The notes beneath the pieces are model-generated. The model searched no databases and had not been told where the DNA came from. It saw nothing but the letters and a program-made list of their open reading frames with translations. A DNA stretch of 64,000 nucleotides from Gossypium raimondii (lineage: Eukaryota; Streptophyta; Magnoliopsida; Malvales; Malvaceae): NCBI RefSeq assembly GCF_025698545.1, contig NC_068571.1:43123733-43187732 (forward strand), in the 5' to 3' direction. This document shows, in pieces, positions 1 to 10,902 of this stretch. How positions within the stretch are numbered: the stretch's first letter is position 1; each line of letters opens with the position of its first letter. The translations under genes and the position numbers were made by a program.

Positions 1-1216
1 TAATTTTCGACTTCGCCCTAGTTGAAAGGATTGCAATGTGATTTTTTTCTAGCAAGTACAATCACAAATACAAGTAATAAATAATACACGTTCAAAAAAC
101 TAAAATTATAATTAAGCATTATAAAACGCAACGAACTTAAAATTGAAATATCTTTCGAGCTGGAGTAAATCTAGAAAGAGCCCAAAGGCGTAGATAAAAG
201 GGTAGGAAGTGGACTTGGCCCCTAAAAATATTCACGAATAATTAAGAGAAGTAAATAAATAAATATTTTTTGAACATAATAAATAAATATTTTTTAAAAT
301 TGTGAATGATTAACATTTAATATCAAATTATTTATCATCTCTTTGTGATTTAATCGAGTAAATTAGATCTTTTTTATTTACTTTCATATGAGTGTACGTA
401 GCATCATGATTTTTAATTTTTATTTTTTTATACAATGTTTAGAATTACCCATAGTCTCTCCCAACCCTTTAATAAGAGGGTAATGTACTTCAGCGCACTT
501 GAATCTACGTCCTTTTGCACTTACAGCAATGCCAATATCAACTACGCCATAGTAAATTGGATGTTGTTAATACAAAAGAAAATACAAACTATTAAATAGT
601 GAATTAATAATGGTGAGATTTTTTATTGGATTTTTTGAGATTTACTAGCACCACATTAGCTAATGGTATTATGTGTTGTGGATTCTCACCTTAAATGCAC
701 TAACATTATTTGCTTAATTCCAAGGTAATTAGATTTTGTTAACAACTACAAAATCTAAAAAAATCAAGATATTAATTTAACATTAATATATTTATTTATT
801 AAAATTAACCACTAATAACCATGAATTTAAATGATAAATCTCACATATATAATTCTGTTTTGTGATTGGATAATTATAATATGATAAAATAAATGATAGG
901 TTAAAAGAAAATTTTAATAATTTAGAAAATAATTATAACATACTAAAGAAAAAAGTTAAATAAATTGGTTATATTTTATTTATTAGGAAAAACTGTTTTT
1001 AAGTAACAATACGAATAATACATGTTCAAACAATGCGCATTAGAATTAATCATTAGAAAATAAAATTGGGATGGTAATCAAAATATTCGAACCTAAATCA
1101 ATTGATATAGAGTGATTAAACTCGATGGTTGAATTGAATTATTTTAAATTTTTTAATAAATTATTTAATCAAACTGAATGAATTATTGAATTGACAAATC
1201 GGCGGTTTGACTAATT
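1..1216. other. AT-rich intergenic DNA, no gene seen
   Basis: No reading frame here resembles a protein. The sequence is strongly AT-rich. Around 480-550 there is a more mixed stretch that resembles degenerate dispersed-repeat sequence, but I cannot assign it. The region ends at the probable target-site duplication of the Mutator-like element (GTTTGACTAATT at 1205-1216). Confidence 0.6.
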
Positions 1217-1330
1217 TGGGGAATATACAAGAAAAAGTCATTTTTTTAAAAATTTACCGAAATGGGCCGATTTTTTGATTATTTACCTGAATGGTCCATT
1301 TTTCGGGAAATCGCATACGTCGGTAGCGAT
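1217..1330 (+). repeat. left terminal inverted repeat of the MULE
   Basis: Matches the reverse complement of 7665-7770 with scattered differences. It includes GATTATTTACCTGAATGGTC, the counterpart of GATTATTTACCGGAATGGTC read from the right end. GC-rich subterminal sequence with CGTCGGTAGCGATGTCGAG follows. It probably contains the transposase binding site and the promoter side of the PMD gene. Confidence 0.8.
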
Positions 1331-1366
1331 GTCGAGGTACATGGCGAGACATCGCGTCACGTCGGT

Positions 1367-1432
1367 AGCGACTGCGACGTGGAAGGAAATCGTGCCCTCA
1401 AGGACGCGATCTCCTTCCACGCCGCAGTCGCT
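1367..1432. repeat. subterminal hairpin inside the MULE left end
   Basis: Arms 1367-1392 and 1407-1432 are inverted copies of about 26 bases with three mismatches (AGCGACTGCGACGTGGAAGG against AGCGACTGCGGCGTGGAAGG). The loop is 14 bases. The arm is rich in CG dinucleotides, unlike the AT-rich surroundings. Confidence 0.75.
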
Positions 1433-1693
1433 ATTGACATGGACGCGATGTCCTCCGCGCGTGAACAGTACCCCAACGGTCAAAAATTTGACCATTGCCC
1501 CCCCAACGGTAAAAAAAAAAATATAAATACCCACCCATCCCTTTATTTTTTTTCACAAACAAATCATATCTAATTTTTCCTCTCTAATCCTCTCAATTTC
1601 CTTCCAAAATTCTCTCAAATCTATTTTTTAAAATAATTATAAATTTTTTTATATTTTTTAAAAATAATTTTAAATTTTTTTATATTTTCATCA

Positions 1694-3796
1694 ATAGCCG
1701 GATCATTGATTCGTCTTGATAGCAATCACATATCGGTGGAGCAAATGAAAATGGTAAGTATTAAATTTAATTTGTAATTATTATTTAAGATTTTTTTATT
1801 TAAGTATTTTTAGATAATTATTAATTTATTATTTGTTTTAAAAGTCTAAAGATCAGGTATTGGAATGCAATATCTGGAATACGCATGCTCCTCCATCACC
1901 GTTAGTAGAGAACTACCTACGGGAAACGGGTTTTTGGCACGTGACGACGGTAGGCCGGGGATGCAAGTTAGAGCCGAAACTGATCAGTGCGTTGATCGAG
2001 AGGTGAAGACCCGAGACGCACACATTTCATCTTCCATGTGGAGAGTGCACTATCACTCTAGAAGATGTCCATCTGCAATTGGGATTGCGGTGGCGGGCAC
2101 CCGATCACGGGTGCGCCCAATCTAGCAATTGGGAGGCGGTGTGCTACGAGCTTTTGGGCGCTGTTCCGGATAAAATGGATGAATGTAAGGTGGAGATGGG
2201 CTGGTTACGTGCCACCTTCCCCGATCCGAATGCAAATTCAACCGAAATTGAAAGAATCTGATATGTTCGATCATACATTCTTCAAATAATTGGAGGTTAT
2301 CTGATGCCCGACACGTCACGGAGTCGTGTACATCTAAAGTGGCTGCTAAAACTCGTTGATTTTAGAGGAGCCGGTGAATTTAGTTGGGGGTCTACCGTCT
2401 TGGCAACATTATATCGGGAGATGTGCGGGGCGACGCAACCGAGGAGAGCAAAAATCGGAGGTTGCCTGTCACTACTGCAATCATGGGCACGATTTCGCTT
2501 TCCATTTCTACGTCCTCGAGTGAACCACCCATATACATTCCCACTCGTAACGAGGTAAATTTTATATTACATTTTGGAATTGTTATGTAGATTTTGTAAG
2601 AATAAAAGTATGCTAAAGATTTATTTAATTAGGTGGAACCATCCGGCAAGTTATCGTGGATTACCGTCTGAACTTGAAGATATACGGCTTCTATTGGAGC
2701 AACGGTCGGAAGTAGAAGTAAGTATTATTGCAAATAGATATTTTCATACATTCGCTAGTGGATTGATATTTAGTATTTAGTATTTAGTATTATGTATATA
2801 ACTAATATTTCTATCATGTTTATATAGTTTCAATGGACACCATACGAGGATTTGGCAATTCGGGCAGTAATCCCGGAAGAGTTTTTACAAAATCCGAACG
2901 CTTGGCATGTGAAAGTGGTGTTGATCAACTATGCAACCGTGGAGGCCCACCAGACAGACAGACTGCTACGACAATTTGAATGTAGACAACTGATTCTTGC
3001 GGACCCTGAGGTGTTTGACGAGCACCACAAAATCGACCTTCGGCTATTAGGTACGGATTGACCTAGATACTGGTCCGAGTACACAGAAATATGGGAAAAT
3101 CGGCATGAATATCTACCTACTCGGGAAGAAATCATCGTTCTGGAGTTAGCGTGCGTTCCAGAATACATGCCATGGTTTAGGATCCATGGCAAGCCGTATT
3201 TACTTACGCCAGAGGAGAGGCAACGACAATTACGTCTCGGAAGGGAAAGGCGCGGGCCTCTAAATCCAAGACGAGAAGACTTTGAAGGCAGCCCCTCAAC
3301 GAGGCCTAGACAGTCACCCGGCGCATCATCAGCGGGCATGCAATCACCGGCCCCAACGAAATCACCGACGCAGTCACTTGACGCAGCAATTGAACAGATG
3401 ATACCTACGCAACCGCCTTTCCCTATGATGCCAGGTATGTTTCCTAGCCCTTATATGTACCCTAACCCTTACATGTATCCTTTTCCGAATACTATGACAG
3501 GTTGGAGCCAAATGCCCGGTTCAGCTCCATTTCCTGTTATGCCGAGCGGGCCGTCGATATCTAGGCCAGCGGCGCAGGAGGGATCGCAAGGGGGGCCGTT
3601 GGAGAGCTCTCCTTTTTACCAATCGCCAGCAACGTATGGCTTTCAAACACCGTCGCCGTTCATGATGCAAACACCTCCACATACACTATTCTTTGAAGGT
3701 GGATCATCGTCCCAAGTCCGACAATCAGATGCAGAACCGGAAGAACCACAATCACCACCAGAGGAAGAACAACCACCGCCGGAAGCTAGAGGATGA
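1694..3796 (+). pseudogene. transposon-borne plant mobile domain (PMD) gene, broken
   Basis: A PMD-family (MAIN/MAIL-like, aminotransferase-like) gene of the type carried by plant transposons. Four coding exons can be read: 1694-1753, 1845-2554, 2633-2717 and 2828-3796, all joining in phase at GT/AG borders. The first reads as SLIRLDSNHISVEQMKM. The PMD core includes FWHVTTVGRGC and [17 protein letters not shown]. The C-terminal part is Pro/Met/Tyr-rich with YMYPNPYMYPFPN, then a Gln/Glu/Pro tail. Defects: the expected ATG is ATA at 1694; the frame has stops TGA at 2004 (a Trp position), 2259 and 3059 (a Trp position); and small compensating deletions lie near 2090. PMD proteins such as MAIN and MAIL1 act in the nucleus in gene and transposon silencing. 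A role here is inference only. Confidence 0.8.
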
Positions 3797-3974
3797 GGAA
3801 TCCAGCGCGCAACTGTCGACGGCCGCCATGTGGAACCGAATCCCCCGGGCATAGACATTAATTACCGTATTTAAATTTATTATTTGATGTAATAAAATAG
3901 AAGTTTATTTGATGTAATACGCATAGAAATTTTTGAAGAAATTTTTGATATTATTTGATATAATAAAATAAAAA

Positions 3975-4165
3975 CCCTAATTTAATTGAAAACCCTAACT
4001 AACCTAACCTAACTTAATTAAAAACCCTAACCCTAACCTAACCTAACTAAAAACCCTAACCCTAAATCTAACCTAAATTAACCAAAAACCCTAACCCTAA
4101 CCTAAATTAACTAAAAACCCTAACCCTAACCTAAATTAACTAAAAACTCTAACCCTAACCGTAAC
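3975..4165. repeat. telomere-like CCCTAA/CCTAA array inside the MULE
   Basis: About 190 bases made of AAAACCCTAACCCTAACC-type units mixed with degenerate CTAACCTAAATTAACT spacers. The plant telomere repeat is CCCTAAA, and several units fit it exactly. The array sits between the 3' ends of the convergent PMD and mudrA genes and is absent from the second MULE copy at 21040-25510. Confidence 0.85.
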
Positions 4166-4480
4166 TATTAACACAATTTTTGGACTTAATAATTTAGTTT
4201 ATTTCATAAATTTTACTAACCATTAATACAATTTTTGGCTTAATAATTTTACATATTTTGATAATTTTACTAACCATTAACACAATTTCGGACTTAATAA
4301 TTTTAGTTTATTTGATAAATTTTACTAACCATTAACACAATTTTTTTGGCTTAATAATTTTACACAATTTTACATAATGTTAGATTTGGTAAAATGTTTT
4401 GACTGGTACTAAAAATTTGACAAGAAATTAAACTAATTTGATAATTTTACTAACAATTAATACAATTATCAATTAATAAT
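4155..4480. repeat. about 55-bp tandem repeats, AT-rich
   Basis: Units begin with the motif ATTAACACAATTTTTGG at about 4167, 4222, 4276 and 4331, with a degenerate fifth near 4447. Each contains CTTAATAATTTTA and ATTTTACTAACC. They lie between the telomere-like array and the stop codon of mudrA and may form its 3' region. Confidence 0.75.
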
Positions 4481-4513
4481 TGAAGAAAATATAATTTTTT
4501 TGTAAAATTACAT

Positions 4514-7141
4514 TCAGCTATTGCAATTAGGGCATGATCGACTTGTATGGCCTGGGTTCCTACACCATCCGCACAACTTCTGTTGACTGGATGTTTCTCG
4601 GATATCCATATTGTTCCGTATTCTAGTGGAGCAAGGTCGACCCTTTAGTTTGCGACACAATTCTCTATTCGGTAACAGCTTAAAACGAGCAAGAGATACG
4701 GGCGGCCACTTACGTTCATCTGGGACCGGTGGGAAAACGTGTCTCCATATGTTGTACATGTTTTCTAGTTTGTAGACTTCGTCCACATAACTCATCGGAT
4801 CCAGACGGAGTTTCTGACAAGCTGCAATAATATGAGCACATGGATAACGAAGTATATCAAACTTCCACAGTCACAAGTCTTGTTTCGCAAGTGTACACGA
4901 TATTGCCCGCCAACAACACCTTGGTGCGGTCTGTCAAACTCCGTCACGCGAAACCATAAATTGTCTCGATTGTGACACACTGTGTGCATGATGTTTGCCC
5001 TCGCCTTCGCCTTGTTAATTTCTTGAACTACTTTACTGCACCATACATGTCCACCCTGCATCTGGCCAGCATAAGTTGCTGCTCGCTTTGGAAATAGCAT
5101 CGCCAAACGGAAATATGTCTCTCGCACAACCGATGTTATCGGTAGATGGCGCGTTCCTTTAAGAACAGAATTTATGCATGTTGGTCACTTGTTGGTCACT
5201 TGTCGTCGTTCGCTCTTGGACGGATATTGCTTGTAGTAGTTCGAAGCAACGTGTCTTAGGCAATATCTATGGTGTGTGCGCTGCCACAAGCTTCCCTTTC
5301 GATCAAATGCAACTAATATACCGGCGCCCCGATCTGAAATAACACAGATATTAGGTTGGGGGCAGACATGCCTCCTTAACCTAGAGAGAAAGAAATCCCA
5401 GTCATCAGATGACTCCCCCGGTGTTATCGCAAATGCAATTGAAAGAATTCTCTCACCGCTGTCCTGTGCCACTGCAACCAATAGCCGATGAGTATACCTA
5501 CCGAACATGAAGGTACCGTCAATTTGTACCAACGGCTTGTAGTATGGAAATGCGTCTCGGTATTGCTTAAAGGTCCAAAATAGGCGTTTGAACACTTGGC
5601 ATCCACGTAGCAATCGGCCGTTGTAGTACGCATGTTCCGTTTCCAGGTCTGTGATGGCACCTGAGATGTATCTCTCTAGCACCTGACACCACTGCCATAT
5701 TTCATTATATGAGGCGTCCCACCCACTATGCATCTTCTCCAATGCCTTTTGCTTAGCTATCTAAGCCTTGCGGTAAGAGGGCGTGTACCTCATTTGGCTA
5801 CGGATATTGGTAATTATCACCGGCACTGAAGTCCTGGGATCTGCTTTTATCGTGGGCATTATCAAACTGGCTAACATAGCTGAATCCATTTTGGGATGAT
5901 CTTGTGAAACACCTACAGAGGGAGTACATTAAATAATGCAACATTGCAAAATAAAATTATTATTCAGATACATTCAATCCTGTACCTGCAGCACATATAT
6001 GTGGACCTTTGTACTTTTTTATCTCCCATAACCCTGTTCTTTTCCTTAACGAGGCAACGATTTTCCATGAACATGTGCCGTCTTGCACCGCACACTTCGC
6101 CTCAAACTTATCAGATTTTGATTTAACGACGTGGTAATTAACGCCGTTTTTGATGCTATGCTGTTTCAAAGCACCAATAAAACTATCCTTGTTGGTAAAC
6201 TGATTACCAACTTCAAGTTCACCGAAATCTACCCCCGAACTTGTACGATCGCGCAACCAGTGTGGTAGATCTGGAAACTCTAACGCATCATCTGCTGACA
6301 GATCGACATTATGCATGTGGGCTGGAGGTGAGTATGCTCTAAATCGTGGATTTTCTTCATCATCTGAACTCCTTTCAGCATCTTCACCTTCTATTGGAAT
6401 AGGCTCCGGTTCAGAAAATAATCCCACTTCTACACCATCCGGCCCGGGCTTTCGAGGTGGATCCACATTGGAGTCATCTTCTAACCCACAATCATCTGCA
6501 GCGTACGACGTCCCCTCACCGATTGACGTCGTAGGTAGTACGTCATCCCTTCTTCTGGGCATTTGATAACGTCCCCAATTGGATGTAGATTGCCATCCAC
6601 TAGAACTTGACACAGTTCCTCAGTACGTATTTCCAGCATCAAACGTCGAGCCACTGACGTACATGTCCCATCCACCAATAGAGTGTATTGCGGGGGATGT
6701 GCATTCGACACCTCTACCGAACATGGGCTGTTCCGTATTTTGTAACCCGCTAACCGAGTGTCGACCAGGGGTTGTGTATACATCTCGAACACCGGACGGA
6801 AGAACATCAGTTGGCGACGTAAATTGTACATATAACTCAATATAAGTTGCTCCACTAGCAAGATGAGTCTGCACCATTGCCTCCAAGCTACGAACACCTT
6901 TTATGTCGAACGAGTCATATGTCACCGGATCAACACAAGAACAAAACTGATACGTGATTGACAGAACTTTCATTGGCGTCGTTCCGAAGATTTTAAGCCT
7001 AATTCTTTTACGAAGTTCTGTCAAATCTATGTTTTGGTTAAATGACAGTCGCACCGTATTCTCCGACAAAAAAACAACACCATTCTCTGTGTGACAAACC
7101 TCACCATCGTAGTAAATAACATCACTAATACGTTCACTCAT
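4514..7141 (-). pseudogene. mudrA-type MULE transposase, broken
   Basis: Reads from ATG at 7141 down to a stop at 4514. Exon 1 is 7141-5986 and exon 2 starts at 5912, with a short GT/AG intron. In order: a variable N-terminal region starting MSERISDVIYY; a MuDR DNA-binding domain (GNQFTNKDSFIGALKQHSIK, ending near KKYKGPHICA); a MULE transposase domain (LVQIDGTFMFGRYTHRLL, then VISDRGAGI, which supply the first two expected catalytic Asp residues); a SWIM-type zinc motif (YRVHLRNKTCDCG); and a CCHC zinc knuckle (CGWCRNPGHTSRSC). Defects: TGA at 6620-6622 and TAG at 5761-5763, both at Trp positions; a deletion near 5180-5190 that removes the segment between the transposase core and the SWIM region, judged against the second copy; and a one-base frameshift near 4862-4867 inside the SWIM motif. 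Confidence 0.85.
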
Positions 7142-7242
7142 TTTGAAATTCTAACTTTCTTAGTCTCTCTAAATTTTTTCTGCTATGACATATGCATTCT
7201 AAGAACAGTTTCTGCCTAATTTATAGCCTCAGCCCAAACTTG

Positions 7243-7471
7243 CTACTGTAGCAAAATCGTGTCCACGAGGGCGCGATTTCACAATTTCTTCTCAAATTGC
7301 ATCCTGGTAGAAGCGATTTTATACTATTTGCTCAGAAACGTCAACAAAAAAATTATTTCTTACATGACCTACTGTAGCAAAATCGCGTCCACTAGGGTGC
7401 GATTTCACAATTTCTTCCCAAATAGCATCCTGGTAGAAGCGATTTTATACTATTTGACCAGAAACGTCAAC
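7243..7471. repeat. 126-bp direct duplication in the MULE right end
   Basis: CTACTGTAGCAAAATCG occurs at 7243 and again at 7369. About 105 bases are shared between the copies, including GCATCCTGGTAGAAGCGATT. The repeats lie upstream of the mudrA start on its promoter side, so they could be duplicated promoter elements. That role is inference. Confidence 0.85.
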
Positions 7472-7664
7472 TCGAAATAATTTATTTCGGAACATTTTCG
7501 GCCTAAAAAGCCTGACTCTAAACCCTAAAAGCCAAAAAAACCAAACGTGAAAAACGTGTCAAAATCGCTTCCCCAGGAACGCGCTACGTGGCAGTACACC
7601 GCGTCCACGTCAGCGCGACCTGCTGACGTGGACGCGATGTCCTGCCATATACCCTGACATCGCG

Positions 7665-7770
7665 TTGACGTGGGCGCAATTTCTCGAAAATAGACCATTC
7701 CGGTAAATAATCAAAAAATTGGCCCATTTCGATAAATTTTGAAAAAAAAGAGAGCTTTTTCTTGTAAATT
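7665..7770 (-). repeat. right terminal inverted repeat of the MULE
   Basis: Reverse complement of the left terminal repeat. It ends in CTTTTTCTTGTAAATT, then the target duplication GTTCGACTAATT at 7771-7782. The inner side holds GC-rich sequence such as TGACATCGCGTTGACGTGGG. Confidence 0.8.
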
Positions 7771-7994
7771 GTTCGACTAATTCAACCACTTCTGAAAACT
7801 TTAAAACAGAAAAAGTTTAAATAAAAATTCTATGACCTCAAATTATGTAAAAAATATTTAAATGAAAAAAATCAATATGGTCTGAAAAGTAATTAAGAAG
7901 AAATCTATGGGCGATATATTAAGTAAACGGCAGCGTTCCGACCCAGGTATTGTGGCATTGGCTGTTAAAAGTGTGGCCCACGTACGCTCTCACT

Positions 7995-8001
7995 TTATAT
8001 A
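7995..8001 (+). promoter_or_regulatory. TATA box of the PICC-like gene
   Basis: TTATATA in the context CTCACTTTATATACCAAAG, followed about 30 bases later by a leader that ends at a clear splice donor (8150/8151). The promoter lies only about 225 bases from the right end of the MULE, so upstream control sequence may be partly transposon-derived. The transcription start was not observed and is inferred near 8030. Confidence 0.55.
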
Positions 8002-8183
8002 CCAAAGATTCTCGCAAAATTTTCATCGAACGCCATCATTCTTCACCTTCTTTTTATTTCAGAAAAATAATTTCAAATTTTTTCAAAAAAAGAATTCGCC
8101 GTTTTTAGCAAATCGAAATTGAAGAATCACAGCAAAGCAAAGCAAATCCGGTAATTTTCTCAACAGGCAAGAAGATCAAATCC

Positions 8184-8725
8184 CTTTTTTAGTCCTTGCA
8201 TGTATATATATCGATATATAGTATTACTTGTTACTGAATTTTTTGAATTTTCTGTTGTGGCTATGGAATTTATCTGCGTTTCGAACTTTTTAGGTAGGTA
8301 TTTTGGTTGATGATTTTTTTTTCTATCGAAATAGCGACTGTTTTTAATCCTTCTTCTATGTATATATATATCGATATAGTATCACTTGTTACTGAGTTTT
8401 TTTGCTTTTGAATTTTGTGTTGTGGCTACGGAATTTATTTGCGTTTTGAACTCTTTAGATCGGTATTTGGTTGATTTTATTTTCTATTTACTTGCTGGAT
8501 TCGAGAAAGTGGAAAGAAAATATCGAAATAGCGACTGTTTTTAATCCTGCTTTCATGTATATATATCGATATAGTATCACTTCTTACCGAGGTTTTTGAA
8601 TTTTGTGTTGTGGCTATGGGTTTTTATCTCTGTTTTGAACTTTTTAGATCGGTATTTAGTTGATGATTTTATTTTCTCTCCACTGGATTCGAGAAAGTGG
8701 AAAGAAAAGATCGAAATAGTGACTG
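8184..8725 (+). repeat. three tandem repeats in the leader intron
   Basis: Copies at about 8184-8340, 8341-8537 and 8538-8725. Each starts TTTTTAATCCTTCTTCTATG or similar, then a TATATCGATATA palindrome, and ends CGAAATAGCGACTG (AGTGACTG in the third). Copy one has an internal deletion. Confidence 0.85.
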
Positions 8726-10049
8726 TTTTCATCGTTTCTTTTTGACTGTTGATTTTGATCTTCACAAGATGATCGTCGTTGATCATTATCGCCGATTGCA
8801 TCTATTTTGATCACTGTTTTTCTTTGCTGCTGTAATTTAATTAAATGAAATCTACAAATCGATGTTTAGTATAGTATTTTTATGTAAAATTATACACTGT
8901 TTTTTAGCTCCTTTTTTTCAGTGTGGCTTTGTTAGGTTAAAAGTCTTTTAGATCTCAAAGGTATCTGTAACGTATAGAATTCCTCTTAGTTGTCCAATTT
9001 TTCTTTTTAATATTTAATACAAAATTAATAATATTAAAACTCCACTTACAAACAACTCCTTGTGTTGGTTGGTTGGTAGAAGATAAAAAACCCAAAAGAA
9101 ATAAAAGAAAGTCATTACTCTTTCAAAATACATCTAATATCATATTATTATATAATTTGATATTTTATATATTTTAAATTAGTTTGCTATTAGTTTAAAA
9201 CTTAATCAAAGATATCGTAATTACACACTATAATGAAAATATCCTTAAATAGCATATCTTTTATAGAATAAAAAAAATATGCAGAATAACATTCAAAGCT
9301 AAACCTTTATAGTTTTTAAGGTACTTCACTATTTATCCAAAACTTTATTTGTTATTTATATTATTATTTTTATAAAATATTTATTACAAGATTCTGTTTT
9401 ATCATGATCTAATTTTTAAAATATTAATGGTAAAATTTAAAACTTTACGAGCTTAGGTTATCATTAGTGATAAGTAAGATTTACTAATTACCATCCAAAA
9501 ATTGGAAAGGAGGCAATAGGGTGACTGATGAGAGAGGTTTTCCTAGAATTACAATTTTGCTGTCTCGCCTTTATATAAAAAAATATTTATTTTTCTAATT
9601 AAGGTAAAATTTAAAAAAATCTATAATTGATGGAAAATTTGATTTTATTGAGAAATGGGAATTTAGATAGGGTCCCACAAAGTTATTTCATCTCACATGA
9701 TTGGTACAATGAAAACAAAATCATCTGTCTATGCGTTGGAAAGTTACAAATGAATACAATAAAACAAAAATGAAAACGATAATTAGAAGACAAAAGAAAG
9801 AAAAAAACATTTTTATGTTAATTTTAGCCAGCTAGGATCTCGAGCCATTCAAATTCTTAATTGTCCTTTTAATCCATTTATATTTAGAAAAAAATTTAAT
9901 TGCTGATATTATTTTTCTTTTAATTTAGAAAAAGAAGATTGAAATCCACCTTACTAAAACTACAAACGACATGCATTTTATATTTCAGCATGTAATTCAC
10001 ATAAAATGTCATGACTTAATTTGAATAACTGCTCTCTTAATTTTTAGCC

Positions 10050-10505
10050 ATTTAGTATTTGAGTTTGATATTTTCTTTACAATATTGTATTTAATTTTTT
10101 TCAGTATGTTATCTGTATTTGGAAAATAAATACATTTTAGTACCTATAAGTAATAGTATTAATTTTTAGTGTTTAATTTGGGTTTAGATGGTTGGTTTGA
10201 TGAAAGTTAATTGCTAATATTATTAGATTTAAATTTTAATGATTTTGTTAATAAAATAAATCGTGTTAAATTTAAATTTGTATATTTTTGTATTTAATTT
10301 GTCAAATGATTGATTTTTTCGGTTTTAAGGTTGGTTTGATTAAAGTTAATTACTAATACTATTAATTAATTTATTATTAACCCTAAAACCTAAATTAAAT
10401 ACTAAATAGTTAATACTGTAATTTTCAACTACCAAAATGTATAAAATTTGCCAATATAGTATTTCATTGGAACAAAAATTGTCAAAGCCAGATACTATAT
10501 TTTTT
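10050..10505. mobile_element. palindromic element, MITE-like, in the PICC leader intron
   Basis: The left part (10050-10180) and the reverse complement of the right part (10385-10505) can be aligned over roughly 120 bases: TAGTATTTGAGTTTGATATT against TAGTATCTGGCTTTGACAAT, ending with TTTAATTTGGGTTT against TTTAATTTAGGTTT. No coding capacity. A target duplication was not clear. Confidence 0.5.
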
Positions 10506-10902
10506 ATGTCAATCACTTAAACATAAACACAATAAATTATTAAACACATTAAAATTTTAAACATGAATGAAATCCATATATCACACTTGTGAGCTAATTC
10601 ATGTTATTTGTGTTTATACAAGTCATGTTTATCACATTGTTTTATTGTTTATTAAACCATAAGTTACATGACGTTAGTAACGTAACATCAGCAGAGGGCA
10701 CATATTTCTTAGAATAGAAGAATAGAATCTGGGAGTTTTATTTGTTTTCTCTTTCTTATGGGTAATGGGACTATGAGAACTATATTTGCTTCTAATATGA
10801 TTTTATTCAAATTAACATGTCAATGAAACTCGGTCATTTCTAGATGATTAGATATATTTTTTTTCAATTTTGAATTGTGAACTCCAATGATCACAGGCGA
10901 AC

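Larger units (their letters stand above)
1217..7770. mobile_element. Mutator-like element (MULE) carrying PMD and mudrA genes
   Basis: A DNA transposon of about 6.55 kb. Its two ends are long inverted repeats: the left end reads TACAAGAAAAAG then ACCGAAATGGGCCGATTTTT, and the reverse complement of the right end reads TACAAGAAAAAG then ATCGAAATGGGCCAATTTTT. The flanks GTTTGACTAATT (1205-1216) and GTTCGACTAATT (7771-7782) match in 11 of 12 bases. That contains a 9-bp target duplication with one mismatch, as expected for Mutator elements. Inside are a plus-strand PMD gene and a minus-strand mudrA transposase gene, convergent, with telomere-like and 55-bp repeats between them. Both genes are broken, so this copy is not autonomous now. 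The exact outer base of each terminal repeat is uncertain by a few bases. Confidence 0.85.
8151..10896 (+). other. long leader intron of the PICC-like gene
   Basis: A non-coding first exon (about 8030-8150) ends AGCAAATCCG/GTAATTTTC. The matching acceptor TGATCACAG lies just before GCGAACATGG, which carries the start codon at 10903. The 2.75-kb intron holds three tandem repeats (8184-8725), an otherwise featureless AT-rich stretch (8726-10049) and a palindromic element (10050-10505). A long 5' UTR intron is common in highly expressed plant genes. Splicing here is predicted from sequence only. Confidence 0.6.
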
